From the NCBI GenBank assembly GCA_029706075.1, contig JAINUG010000179.1:1262501-1326500 (forward strand): 64,000 bases of DNA. Direction: 5' to 3'. Shown one piece after another: positions 38,185 to 51,123 of this stretch. The translations under genes were made by a program, and so were the position numbers. A model generated the notes under the pieces. That model was given only the letters and a program-made list of their open reading frames with translations. It made no database searches and was not told the origin of the DNA. The DNA comes from Aldrovandia affinis. Its lineage: Eukaryota; Chordata; Actinopteri; Notacanthiformes; Halosauridae. Within the stretch, counting starts at the first letter, position 1. Each line of letters begins with the position of its first letter.

Positions 38185-40074
38185 GGTTTTTACTAATTTG
38201 ACACTAAATCCTGTAAATGTGTGCACTGAAGTCACCTCGAATGTGCATCTTGGATTTTCATGGGATGGGGCTGATTGGCAGGAATCTGTGTGCCAGCCCG
38301 ATGTTGTGAACACCTTTGGCAGGGCAGGCTACCCTCGTGTGGGGTGTGACCAGATGCACAAACTCATAACCGAAAGAAACAACTGTCTCCAGTCGATTTT
38401 ATTTTTCATAATTTTCTCTTGTACGCACTGTGCTTTGGAAAAGCCTATTTTATTGGCGGATGCAATGTTATCTGTGCACCGTCATTTACTTCAATTAAAT
38501 GCCTTGTAATATGTTATGTTGACTTGTTAACAAAATGTACAGTTGTAAAATTTGACTTCCTCTTATACGATTATAAAACTCTTACACGGGAGCTGTGGCA
38601 AAGTATTAACAAGTAGATCTTGTTAATCATATCTTGCATTTGAATTTTCTGAACACCCCACTGAACTTCTAAAAAGTTCAGCTATGCAAAGCCACACGTT
38701 CTCGGAACATCTGGCACCTTCTCACTCTTTACAAAATTAAAAACCGCCACTTTCAAGGTGTTCAGGAAAGTGTGAACTTTAAGAGCACCTGGATTCTAAC
38801 AGAACTGTGAGCTGCGATAGTTTTGAAGCGGACGTGAAGCAGGCTGCTCCACTCAAGGATGAGGCCTTTTCTCTGTAAAAGTCGTATCTTATAGGGTACG
38901 CGAACAATAATCCCACTGGAGAGCTGTAGATGTAAACACATTCCTGGTGGCCACAGTCGAAGAGGAAGAGATAGGATTTCTCTCTGAGGCTGCCATGAAA
39001 GACATCAAGGCCTCCGCCATTTCATCAAAGCGTCCTTTATGGGCTTACGTAAAAAAAATCGGATTACTTTTGTGATGGCCATCGGGGGGTCTCTGAGAAA
39101 TAGGCTGTATCGAGGAGATGCAGGACAGGAAGCAGCCGTCGGCTGAAAACAGACCATTGGGAGACCGTGGTCGAATTGAAGCAGGCCGCTTCAGTTCGGC
39201 CTGCTTCACGTCCGAGCGAACAGTGCAGGTCTCTCCTCTCTGAGCAGGTTTTGTGCTAACCACTTCGTTAAAGAATGACAGATATTCAACCTCTGTTTCG
39301 TACAGGGCTGGCAGTATAACGCCTATCGTATAGTCTATTATCTCAACACAACGATGTGAGCAAAACTGAAATATACCGAAAACTGTATAAAAAGGCTTAC
39401 TTTCAGTAGATTTCAGTGGATTAATGGTTCAGCTGAGATGTAGGGTGTAAAATACTGAAAATATGGAACGTTTGGAATGACTGTGCATGTATGACAATGC
39501 ATGTGAATTGGGATCCTTCAATAGGCAGGTTATTCTCTGTTTGCCTGTGCTATATACTAGATCTGAAGATGAATTCCATATCATTTCATAAGAATGATAT
39601 GGAACTGCCAACACAGGATTTCACTACAGAGAAGGTAATCAAACATTAAGCTGGCTGCTCTCTTTGTGCTTGTCTCTTCAAAGTCTTACAGTGACAAGAA
39701 ACACCTCTTGCGCCGATAGCTGTTTGCATTTCAATATTTGACCTGCTCTTTGCTGTGTGGCTTTAATGTGGTCTGTGTGCTTTTTGACATTATACCGGAT
39801 CACTTACTGCTCCTTATCCCTCTGATTGCTTACAGGATAATGTAAAAACATGAACTTTAGCAAAATAGCTCACCAAGCATTTCAATTACATTCAGTTCCT
39901 TGTAAAGGGCATTCTCTGAAAAATAATTAAACCTTGGAAATGTCAAAGGTAGGACATACCATGCATTTATAAATCATCTTTCTAAAGGCCATCTAATTAA
40001 TATGTGCTCAGTTTGTCCAATTAAATACTTTTCCCAGGTTGCATTTTTTACTCTTCAGTTGCTTTAACTGATTT

Positions 40075-40262
40075 ACGGTACCCTGCAAAATTATTGAAAC
40101 CATTGGTAAAGATTGGCAAAGGCTGTATACAATAAAACAGCTACTGAATATTATATTATTTTTGTACAATTGCTCAGAGAAAAAGAGAATCTTGTTAAAC
40201 ATTGATGAATATTTTTCCCCCAAAAAGACATATAACGATTATTCCCACCCTTAATAATTATT
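40075..40262. mobile_element. Tc1-like terminal fragment
   Basis: ACCCTGCAAAATTATTGAAA followed by AAGATTGGCAAAGGCTGTAT resembles a Tc1-family end of the same kind as 42565. It is degenerate. Confidence 0.4.
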
Positions 40263-40631
40263 TTAAATAAAATTGTGTTTTCTGCTCCTCTGTGCCTAAA
40301 CAGATTAAAATGACTGCAAATCTGTTTTGTGTCTCAGGACCTTCTTTTCTGAGTGCGAACCATCCTCTCAATTATTGCTATTTATTTTGGTTATACGTAC
40401 CTAACCTGCCTAATAAGACGTCAGACCGGTTGAGCGCAATAGTATACACCCTTCTTTGACTTTTGAAATAAAATCCAACCAAAATAAATCTGCATTAGCA
40501 TGCTCATTTTCTACGTTAATCTCAATGAAGGTATGTACAATTCCTTTGTCGTTCATCACCATGGGGAAAAGGCAAATAACTCTCAAGAGAATCTTTGGGA
40601 CACAAAGTCTCCAAATCCTTGGCACACTCAC

Positions 40632-40847
40632 CAGCTGGAACTCGCTCCGGCGGCCGTAGGCCTCCTGGATACCCGCGTCCCGCCACAGCGCCCACAGAGC
40701 AGGCACGTACAGCTGGAAGGTGCAGGGCTCCACAGGAACGCCGGCCTTGTTCTCGAAGGACATCACGAACATTCCGTGCTTCTCGTTCTCCGAGTTCTGC
40801 CAGGCGATGCCCAGCTTGTCCCGGGCATCCACCAGCACCCGCATGCC
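40632..40847 (-). CDS. gna12: G-protein alpha-12 subunit, exon 2 (helical domain)
   Basis: This internal exon encodes 72 residues in phase 0 at both ends. It begins [16 protein letters not shown] after acceptor CCAG (40850-40848) and ends in RRSEFQL before donor GTGAGT (from 40631). The residues cover most of the all-helical domain that encloses the bound nucleotide in G-alpha proteins. The segment [10 protein letters not shown] is typical of alpha-12 rather than alpha-13, which has a different sequence there. No stop or frameshift is present. A SINE was inserted just upstream in intron 1, its near edge (40965) 118 bases from the exon boundary. Long antisense reading frames over this exon are shadows. 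Confidence 0.97.
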
Positions 40848-40964
40848 CTGGAGAGGAGACAACGCAACCGATCAGTCGATGAAAACCTACGAGCAGAGAC
40901 AAGAAAAGCAATTTTAAGTAAACTGTGTTGCGGTATTTCAGATACAATATAAACCTGGATTTTC

Positions 40965-41332
40965 TTTCTTTTTTTAACTATGTTTTTTTCTTCATTTTTG
41001 TTTCTGATTTTATCCCATTTTCTCCCAATTTGGTAGCCAATTACACCCGCTATTTTCAAGTCAATCCCCCTTGTAATGTGAGTTCGCTGAGTTCGCTCTC
41101 CTCTGAGACGGCACTCGCCAGGCCATCGACCGCAACCCGGTACCACAGAGCCACTCCTGTGCGCAGCGAACGTCCTGTTGGCTTCCCTCCCCCCTCCCTG
41201 GGGCGGACAGCCAATCGCCGCCCCCGGTGGCACTCCCGGCCAGAGCCAACTCTGGCGCGACAGGGAATCGAACCCCGGTCACCGCGGCCAGCGTCGAACA
41301 TTGTAACCACTGGAGCACACGGGAGGCCTCGT
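40965..41332 (-). mobile_element. tRNA-Glu-like SINE close to gna12 exon 2
   Basis: This copy of the 27718 family has a minus-strand head and a 13-bp target duplication AACCTGGATTTTC at 40952-40964 and 41333-41345. It sits in intron 1 with its edge 118 bases from exon 2, in the same orientation as the gene. Confidence 0.92.
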
Positions 41333-42564
41333 AACCTGGATTTTCAACAAGAAACTAGAAGGACTTCTTCCCGAAGAATGATCGATGCTGTGTCTCACAT
41401 TAATTATTTAACACAAGAGATGAAACTGGAGTTCATTTTGGGCTGACTGTTTAGAAATGGGCCCCAGGGAGAGAGTTCAGTTGGACGTAGAGAACCAAAG
41501 TTAATTGCCCTTACAAGGCAGATTTATAAATGGTATGTCCAACCAAAGAGTTTCCCCAAGGTTTCATTTTAATAACAACCTAACGTTGCCAGCAGCCAGT
41601 GCTGTGAAGGTGGACACCCATGGCTGCACTGCATGGGAGGTTTCCCCTGATGAGCATAGACCTCATTATGCTGGTCTTTGAATAACCTTCTGAAAGGAAA
41701 TAAACTAGCGGACGAATGAATAAAGCACAACCCATGATTTCCTGCCACTTGAAAAGATTATTAACAAAATTGCACGTAGGATGTTATCACATATGTGTTT
41801 TGGCTGTGGACTTGAACAATAACACCCCGTTAAGTGTTGAACGTCCCCAACTCGTCCTGTAAATCTACCATTTTGGCACCGCGCTCCTTCTCCGGAAAAA
41901 CAGAACAGGCCGTACAAGGCACTGATGTTTGTTAAAAATGAGGGTTCAAACTGTTCTTCTCCTCTGTGAATATAGCCTTTGGCACAATCCAGCAGTCTCT
42001 ACCCTGCTCCTGAAGAATTTGGCATTTGACTGCTCCCTGTCATAAATAATTATGTCACCGGGAGACCGAGGAGGGCAGTTTTATCTGTACCTTAATGAGG
42101 GACTAGCTTGTGAAACAGCATCCGAAAGCCAAGTGAAGGACCCTCTGTGAAATAAAGAATTCTACAGCCCTCTGTAAGGCTCTTAAACCACACATCTGCA
42201 GGCCTGACAACAGTTGCTAGAACCTATGGAAGAACACACTCCTAATGGCTAAACGGGCCTGCCTTACAGTGGAACAAAACAACAGTTTCTTTCACTAAAG
42301 TTAGTGTGACACAGAGAACATGATACAGGGCTTTTTGTTGGTGCCGTCAAACTTTTTTGGGGCTCATTACTGTTAGCAGTAGCATGGAATTTCAAGAAAA
42401 AGTAAACAATGCCCTGTAGTCAGTTCTTTTTTCCCTAAGAATTTTTCACTGGAACATTTCCCATGGGCAGTTTTGCTTGTTTTTAGTGTATACACAGCAC
42501 TGCTAAATTTCACTGGACTGTCAAGGCTGCATTTACTGTGAATTACAGTGAATTGTGTGCACAT

Positions 42565-42740
42565 ACAGTGCCCTCCAGAATTATTGGCACCCTTGGCAAA
42601 AATGAGCAAAAAAGGCTATGAAAAAATGTCTTTGTTGTTCATCAGCTTGATCTTACACTCAAAATGTGAGAGAAATCTAACCTTTAATTTAAGTAATTTT
42701 GATCCTTATCAACAAAAAAAAGTTCTCAAAAATGTGTTTA
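42565..42740. mobile_element. Tc1-like terminal fragment
   Basis: ACAGTGCCCTCCAGAATTAT followed by TGGCACCCTTGGCAAAAATG is a typical fish Tc1 terminal inverted repeat. The rest is AT-rich and degenerate, with no transposase. Confidence 0.65.
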
Positions 42741-45700
42741 TCTAGAATTGGGAATCCCAGAAGTGCAGTGCTTGTGTTTCATAATTTTATTCAAATTTAG
42801 GGGTGGGAGATATTTTGCCGGGTACAGTGAGTATAAACGGTGTGATACAGTCATTACCCACAATTCGGCATGAAATACAGACCCTGGGCTTCTGAGATTC
42901 CCTGCAAAAGTATGTGCATGCACTGTTGAGACTTCCTCTGCTTCAACAGTTGTTCGAAACAAAGATTTATGAAATATCTATAGTATTTCCATGGTCAAAT
43001 GTATACATTTCCTGATACACAACTGAAAAGAGTGTGCGAAAATATTGGTCAGCAAGGTGTCAATTTTGTTTTTATTAGACCGTATTACAGCAATTCTTGT
43101 AAGAAGTGAGAATAACCCATATGTGCACAGGCAGCAGGCATGACTTCCTGATCTGAACTACGTAAGCAGTGCTTGGCACAAAATCGCAGTTCTGGCTACT
43201 GGAGCAGCTACAAGCTTCTTTTTTTTGTGGTAAGGAAAACATATAAAATTTGAGATATCTGGGAGCATTTCCCTTTAAATTTAAAGTTGTTTATTTAAGC
43301 TGCAATGCAGTTAGTTTGAATGGATGCCTAAGTTGACAACTAAGTTCTCCCATCTGTAGGCCTATTTATTGTTATTTAAAGATATTCTACAAGACTCAGA
43401 TATTAAAACATGTGGCTCCCAAAGCCTTTCTGTAGATCTGTAGCCAAGAGGCTGGTACAGCTACTGTACTCTCCAACTACAAATACTACATGGCCTACTC
43501 AGTAAGCATTAAAGTAAGTCTGTTCATAAATGTACAAAATGTCTTGGAGAGGCTCACATTTCCCTTGTCCACAAAGCTACATTTCCACATGGAATGCAGA
43601 CACAATATTGACAAAGATGCTGTATCAGTAGCAACGGAAATTCCAGACTCTCTACACTTCACTGACTCCTGACCCTGTAATAGTGAGCCAAAAGCTCCAC
43701 CACCCATTTAGACTTGAAGAGCCACCGGAACTTGTTAACTTTACCAGGAAGGAAGGCAGAGTGTCTAGTCTCTGCAATGATAAATGGTCTCTGTTTATGC
43801 TTATTTATTCCACAGACATTCCAGTCAGTCATTGAATGCCTGAGACACTTTCTCAGGCTTGTAGTAAACAAAGAATGCAGCATTGCCTCTGCTGAAGTCT
43901 TTTACAAAGCAAAAATATCCAGATTAGCAAGACACTCTTTTCAAACAGAATTTCTGATATAAAAGAATATGTAATAAAATAAAAAGGTAAAATCAAGTAT
44001 TCAAAGGAATGGGAAAAGGGTTATAAAAGTGCATCAGGGTTCAATTGGACATAACTGAGAGGTAACAAAAAGTCCCTTTTTGTGCACATCTTCAGGTGCA
44101 AAAAACAACACAATAAGATGACATGGGTTAGGGAAGAGTCATTCAAATGTTGTCCGCTGCAGCACTGTGCAATCAGTGCAACAGTTCCCTCTGGCCCTCT
44201 GCCACAGATAAGTGTTTATATCTGAGTGGAGCCACTGCAGACTGACCTTGACTGGGACACTCAGACAGATACACAAACAAACTCCCCTCACCCATGCATA
44301 GGCCATGTCTTCGGGCCAAGAAGGCTCACAATGCCACCCCCACAGGAGGGGCCTTGCCTCTCCCGGGACCTCAGAACTATCAGTTATAGTTTATATTACA
44401 AGAGATCCTCAATGGATTCCTAGAGGTTACTCTACCCTGCTAGAGAACCTAAACACACCCTGATTGTTCAGCCTCCTTCTTTTCACCCTCCATTCTCCAA
44501 GACAACAGGATTAGTTTAATTGACCTTAAGACATCCCCTTGCTTAAGCTCTTTGCAGATTGTGAAATAACATAGGAATGGTTCGACGCAGGATGTTAAAT
44601 CACGTTTGCGCTGACATTACCATGACAGACATGGCAAACTCCAGGCTTGACCTGCTCCATTCACTGCAGCTCTCCATTAACTTTTGATAGGCAATGTGCA
44701 AGCAAAGTGCATCTACGTACGGTTGCCAGCGCTTGCATTCAGTTTTCCGTCATTTGTGCACTCACAACCATCCTAGGCAAAGCTTCAACTGGCAACTTCC
44801 AAAGCAAACAGTTTCATACCTAAACAGCTTTTAAAGACATAAAACTGAATGGCTCTAAATTTCACAAAACAGAAAGAACTTTTTTTTTTTACCCACAGAC
44901 TGGGTTTTGTCCAGGTGTCTGTCGTGGTCATCTGAGTAATGCTGATACTGATCCCTGACAATGCAGTGAGATAAGTCCCCACCCCTGGAAAATATGAAAC
45001 ATCTAAATCTTAAGAAATAAATGTGTCATCTTAACAATCCAGGAAATGTCAAATCTATAGGAATATGGCATGGGCCTGAATACAGATTATTTTGATACCA
45101 GCAAACAGTTATAAAACAAGTCTAAAAAAACACCAAGGATAGGTCGCATTTTTCTGACTCATTTTTTGACCTCAAATACAAACCAAGGAAAGGATTCTCA
45201 TGTCAACTGTTCAAATCATCCATTTTGTGGTGGAGTGTCAAGATAAATAAGGTCCAGAGATTTGAGTATGTGAAACCATGTATGAAATGTTGCTGCTTTG
45301 GGACGCTGGACAGACAGATGACTCAGAGAGGCGAACCACCTAATCCCATCTGTTGGTGTAGATTAGCTGTGTCAGCAGAGGAACAGTGACTACCTGAAGT
45401 CACTACATGCTTTCTTTCATGACTCATACAAAACATTATGGGCGGGTCAGCGATCACACACCTGATGGGAGAGTGATACAGATGTGAGGGAGGAGATGAT
45501 TTCAGGGGGCATTCAGGGGACATTACCTTCAGTCATCCAGATATGACGAGCGTGGGTCTACCTCATGATTCGGAGGGCAAAACTACTCCCTGTGTTCCAG
45601 CAGTGGTGCCATTGCAGCAAAACAATTTCCCACGGCCTTGACACAAAGATATCAGCCCATAATTCACGCGTCACGTGAATTTACGTGACTAATTTCAAAC

Positions 45701-46639
45701 TAAAAAAAAAAAGTCTCATAGGCAGCCCACTTCAAGTTACTGAAATTTACAGGAATGGCTTTACAGGAGGAGTTCTCCACAAATATCAAAAACAAAATGA
45801 GCAGGCACCTGCACCTTTCCCTCATTATAATCTATGACAGCAGGGCCACACATCCCTCCCTCCACCTCCACTACCACCACCACCGGGACTCTCTTCCAGG
45901 AATCCCCATCCACCAAGAACATACACAATCCAATCATTACCCCGATCAGCTCGTCTGCATTTTTGACTCCGTCAAACAAAGCACAGCTTTCAGTTTTCCG
46001 TGTTTGCGCCTGCTCGGCCGGGGTCATGGGTGTCTGACCAGTGTTGCGAAAAGCTTTCCACTGCAGTGTGTGAAATGTAAAAAAGCTATGCAATGAAATT
46101 CTTTAGAATAATACCTAGGGGGCTTCTTCATTCATTCTTTGTTCATTTAGCTCAAATGAGGCATATCAGCCAGGGGCACTGAAAAAGTAGATAAAATGGT
46201 CTATAATAAAAACAGTAGCCTATTCTACTTTTTTCGCCAACCGTTGTTGTTTAGCTATACAAGGCACGAAACACATTTCATTTTTAATAGTGTATTTATT
46301 GTGTTTATGTATTATGTTTATTATGTGTATATAGCCTATGGCACCCCGTTCCCCACCCTGGAAGGGCCATATATTCTTGACTATGTACTGGCATGGAGTG
46401 GTTTATATCTTTTATAGCACAGTTACAATTAAAATACATGCACATTTTGAAATAAAACTGCATTTTAACAAACTTTTAATCAGGGACAAAACTGAAATCA
46501 TAATATACACATCCGCCAAATAATAATAGTTCCGGTATCTAGCTAGCTGCCACCAAGCTTCGGATTCTACCTAACGCCAACTACTTATCTTTGCAACTTG
46601 ATCACTAGCAAAGAAAACAGGAATTTACACAGAAGCTTT

Positions 46640-47780
46640 TCCTCTCTGCCAATCGTTGCTGGAGGGCAATAGTGGCTAGAAGAAAACATCTCAGTCACTT
46701 TGAAAGAGAAGTAATTAGTGGGGCATGCTTGGCAGGTTTCGTCAGTGACCAAGACTGCTCAACTTGCTGATACTCCTCGACCGTGATATCTGTGCACTGG
46801 ATTTGAGATGCAAGGCAAACCAGACGAGCAACTCGGAATGAGTTGACTGCAAATATCAATCTAGAACATGAGCAGTCTCATCAAGGACAGTCTGTCGAGA
46901 ACTTCACAGAGAGGGATACTAGGGTCGGGTTGCAGTGCATAAACCCCTTATTACACCTAAAAATGCACATTTTCGAGTAAAGTGTAAAAATAAACACAGG
47001 CAGTGGTCTACTGAACAGCAGAAAAAGTCATATGGTCAGATGAGTCCTCCTTCACCCTGTTCTCAACAAGCAGATGAGAGCATATGCGACACGGCAAAAG
47101 AAACCTATGGTCCGGAGTGCTTGTTTCCCACGGTGAAGGATTCTGGCAACTCTGTTATGGTGTGAGGTTGAACGAGAGCCAAGTGTATGCTGGTTTTTGT
47201 TGCAACTAATGCACTACACCAGGTGATTTCACTAAATTGCTCACTTCTTCAACCAAGGAGGGGAAGTAATTGAATCATATGGTGTAGTGCAATGGTTACA
47301 GCAAAAACCTGCAAGCACTCAGCCCTTGATGTAATGAGTTTGACACCCCTGCCTTAGAGGGCAAGGTAAATGCCAATAAATACAAAGCCATTCTGGGTGA
47401 TTACCTTGATCCTATGGTGAAGCATTAGGATGGGAGTGGTCTCTTCCAGGAATACAATGCCCCCAACCCACAGGGCACGAGTGGGAAATGAATGATTTTA
47501 TGAGAACGTAAATGATGCAAACCATATTCCATGGCCGTCTTAGTCACCAGATCCCAACCCAATTGAACACTTATGATTCTGGAGCAGGGCCTGAGACAGC
47601 GTTTTCCACCACCACCAACAAAACACTAAACAGTGAAATTTCTTGTGATGTTGCATTCCGCCAACAGAGTTCCAGACACTTGCAAAATCTAAGCCAAGGT
47701 GCATTGAAGCTGGTTTGGCGGCTTGTAGTGGCCTTATCAAGACACCATATTTTGGGGGTTCCTTTATTGTGGCAGTTATC
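46640..47780 (+). mobile_element. Tc1-like transposon, degenerate, with nested hAT-like piece
   Basis: The interrupted transposase includes, on the plus strand, QWSTEQQKKSYGQMSPPSPC, AKETYGPECLFPTVKDSGNS and VMVW-like residues (46935-47165). After 47358 it continues with NANKYKAILGDYLDPM and, near 47540, a SPD-NPIEHL-like stretch. Multiple stops and frameshifts are present. The hAT-like segment at about 47180-47357 splits it. Confidence 0.7.
47180..47357. mobile_element. hAT-like MITE inside the Tc1 remnant
   Basis: The right end GTTTGACACCCCTG matches the other hAT-like ends in the window, and internal GGTGTAGTGCAATGGTTACA pairs with an earlier TGCACTACACC. The left end is not sharply defined. 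Confidence 0.45.
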
Positions 47781-48321
47781 TGTATATACTGTATATATGT
47801 ATACGCTACAAAATGCATACTGTACATGCATGGAGATCACAGATAATAAAGAAAAGGTTATACAGATCTTCCAGAGCTGTTAAGGTTGCAATGCAATTCA
47901 TTTAATTATCCATATAAACTTTCAGCAAAGGCAAAGTACGCTGGTTTATCGTAACTGACAACACCAAGTGACCAGTCAAGAGAAATAAAATGTTGTGCTT
48001 CCCTCTGTAACTCAATATACGGACCTGAGGGTGGATGCACAAGCATGATCATCGAAATGGAGTTTGCCACACTGTAGATGGATCATTTTCCATTTATTCA
48101 GCTTGTCTATTGGGAAAAATGCAAGGGTTAAAGTTACAAAACAGTGTCCCAATAGGCAGCATAGCACGCTTGACACAGAGGTGATCCATTACTACCCACA
48201 TCCTCTTTTATGGATGATAATGGATAAGAATTGATAGATAATGGATAATAATAATGGCCACGCATGAATGATTTTTTTTAACACCTCCGGCACTACTCCA
48301 CCTCTCAGACATCAATGTTAG

Positions 48322-48722
48322 ATTTCTTTATTATAGAATGGAACCACTTCTTCTGTTAATAATGTCCTAGATGTTGATTTTTTTTTAATTCAATAAAATA
48401 CCAGGAGTGCCACCGGGGGCAGCTGTTGGTGGCAAACAGTTATGGTCGACAGCCTGGCGAGTGCCATCTTGGAGGGGACAATACTTCGCCTTTGTCACTG
48501 CTGGTCACAGGGCTACAGCAGCGAACTCACAACACGAGGGGGAGATTGACATGAAAAATAGAGGGTGTAATTGGCTACTAAATTGGGATAAAAATGGGAT
48601 AAAATCTGAAACAAATAAATAAATATATTAAATTAAAAAATCTTTATTATAAAATGGAACCACTTTTTCTGTTAATAATGTCCTAGATGTTGATTTTTTT
48701 TATTCAGCTGTTAATAAAATGA
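48322..48722. repeat. About 80-bp direct repeats flanking a SINE
   Basis: The stretch containing GGAACCACTTCTTCTGTTAA and TAATGTCCTAGATGTTGATT at 48322-48400 recurs at 48639-48722 with a few differences, offset by 317 bp. Confidence 0.9.
48401..48622 (+). mobile_element. tRNA-Glu-like SINE, 5'-truncated
   Basis: The copy begins inside the body at GGAGTGCCACCGGGGGCAGC and retains the tail TGGGATAAAATCTGAAACAA, so the tRNA-like head is missing. It is bracketed by an 80-bp direct repeat (48322-48400 and 48639-48722). Confidence 0.85.
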
Positions 48723-49557
48723 TTCAAAGTTTGAAAAATAAAAATGATCTGCCTGCCATTTGTTTTTTGTAATGTAGACCAAGGATTGTTAGCAAGTTAG
48801 CAAAGTTAGCTTACAAGTGAGTAAATATGATTAGCTGCCAAATCTAATATGGCACAATGTTTCAGTTTGATAAATGTAGAGGCATAAAGTCAACCACAGA
48901 TGATTGCCAACTAGCTAGATGCTTCATACAAACAGCATCAGACAGCAGGGGAGGCATCATTGCAAAGACTGGCTGCTATCCAGAGTCAGCATCACTCACA
49001 CTTTCTGACCAGTGGGAATAGCATTTTATTTTGTGAAGGCTTTTTTTGGTGCCAATCTCACAAGTTAGTGCACACAATGTTATTCAACCCTACACTGAGA
49101 TTTCATGCTCCTGACATATAGCATATTACACTAGGATTTCAAGAAAAAGTTATTAAAAAGGTTGGAAATTACCTTCTACCCTCCCCCAATGGCACCAACA
49201 ACAATGATACTGTTACACCAATCCTCTTTGTTTCTGGTGCCATTTTTAGTTTTTAAAACCACAGTAAACTGACAACTTTGTAAGGAAAGGTAAGGAAAAC
49301 AACAAGCAATGGGAATGGATGTACTGGTCTAAAACACTCCTTCACATTACATACATGGTAATAGATCAAGGAAGACAGAACAGCAAAGTAATGCAACTGT
49401 GCTGCAAATGTTGAAATAACATCAAATGGGTGAAATCAGATGAGTTCAAAAGAACTATGGACCTTGTTAAGGTTGACTTCTTATCAATGCTCACCACCTG
49501 AACAATCAGCTGGAGACAGTGTAAACTCTGATTAACAGACGACCCGCCTGCAAAGTC

Positions 49558-50237
49558 CTCGGTATACTTAAAACAAAATCGAACTTGGCGTGTTCGCACA
49601 GGCAAGATGGCGGGTTTGTGACGACCAAATGAAGCTCCGCATTTGGCTTCGATCGCCGCAGTGTGTGCAGGCTGGCTAGGCGAACTTGTACAGCATATTA
49701 ATACGGATAGTCAGATACCATTTATTTGAAGTTATCATTGAAAGACAATTAACGCTGCTTAGTAATGACAAATGCTGATGCACAGTTGATTAAATGTAGT
49801 ATAGGCCAAGCTAACCCATGGTCTACTACATCAAAAAATACAATTCAAACAGTCACTTGATGCTATATACAACGTACAATGAGAAATGACATTTTGCAGT
49901 TTCTGGAGCATACTTTCTTATGTCTGTTACAGGATCCTATCACAAGGTATGATGGTTTAAACATAGAGTTATTTTGTACATCGAGCATGATGCACATCGT
50001 TGCACATTCGGCCATTGCCGATGTTTGCTTTGTTTTGGATTTCACCATTGGTATTTATATTTCCGGTTCCATAGTCTAGCAACTAGCAAGGTCCCCCATC
50101 TGCTGTGGAGTGTCATTAAACTAACAGACCTCAAGTCGCAGCAAGTATACTGACATTTGCTCGCAATGCTGTATTCAACAGCAGTTCGACAGCCTGTGCG
50201 AACACGCCAAATTCTATTTAATTTGAAGTATACCGAG
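49558..50237. mobile_element. MITE-like element with 46-bp terminal inverted repeats
   Basis: The left arm 49558-49603 begins CTCGGTATACTT and ends GGCGTGTTCGCACAGGC. The right arm 50192-50237 is its reverse complement at 41 of 46 positions. The 590-bp interior has no convincing coding region. I do not recognise the family, and no clear target duplication flanks it. Confidence 0.7.
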
Positions 50238-50384
50238 CCCTTAAGTGACAACTGCATGGCCTCTTCAAAGTTTATATTATCGAATAAAAACCAGGCAGTG
50301 CTTCATTGGAAGTATCAAGAATGTACACAGCATTAGCTTTGTCTTTGTAAAAACCTCTTCATAGGACCAAATACAGCAGAGGGC

Positions 50385-50450
50385 TCTTGGGTGGTATAGC
50401 CAGCTAAAGCACCGAGCTTACAAATGTGATTGGGAATACCAAATTTTAAT
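50385..50450 (+). mobile_element. SINE fragment
   Basis: GGGTGGTATAGCCAGCTAAA and GATTGGGAATACCAAAT resemble the head and tail of the long SINE type at 29363 and 33445, with the body missing. Confidence 0.4.
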
Positions 50451-51123
50451 TAAAATTGAAAAAATTTACTAAATATAGTAATAGTTCAAAGTTAACAAAT
50501 AAAAATGAAACTGACAACAGGCAGCAAGACAGTCAGCTCAGAAAAGGAACTATGCCACATAATCTCCCCCAATTCTAAATGCACACAGAATCTTGGCTGG
50601 CTATCGGCGAAGGCCCTTCAACTATTGAGCCAATCAGAAAGGAGGGTGAAACACGTGGAACATTTGCGCTTGTGCGTGTGAAATAAATTGTGGCAGGAAA
50701 TGGACAGGCCGTGCTGACGCCATTCATTATCCAAAAATGAAGGCATGTAGACTTTAGGCCAAGGCTTAGGCCTTCACGTAGAATCATGAGGAAGATGGTT
50801 AAGTTGGAATCTTTTATTTATTTGAAATGTTAAACCGTATATAAATTAAAACCTTTAGAAACATTCATCAAAAACGCTAGCATATGGAAGGCTTCCACAT
50901 TTCGATGTATACTAACTAATCTCTTTGCTGTAAGGAATGGAAATTATTCCCCCAAGAAAAGTAACAACCACCCATCCCAGCTAGTCGGCTGGGGACCATC
51001 GGCTCGAGGAATTGAGAACATAAGGGCCTTTGACTTGGGGTGTAACCTCTGCATCCAACTAAACACTTTCCCTGGGGTTCAAATGGGTCTTTTCCAAAAC
51101 ACCTAATCATTTGAATGGCCCAA

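Noticed and set aside
45761-46093. 110-codon open frame on both strands
   Set aside because: No recognisable domain, no splice context, and both strands are open by chance over a TGG/CCA-rich stretch.
50575-50787. 70-codon minus-strand open frame
   Set aside because: No family recognised; short and without supporting signals.
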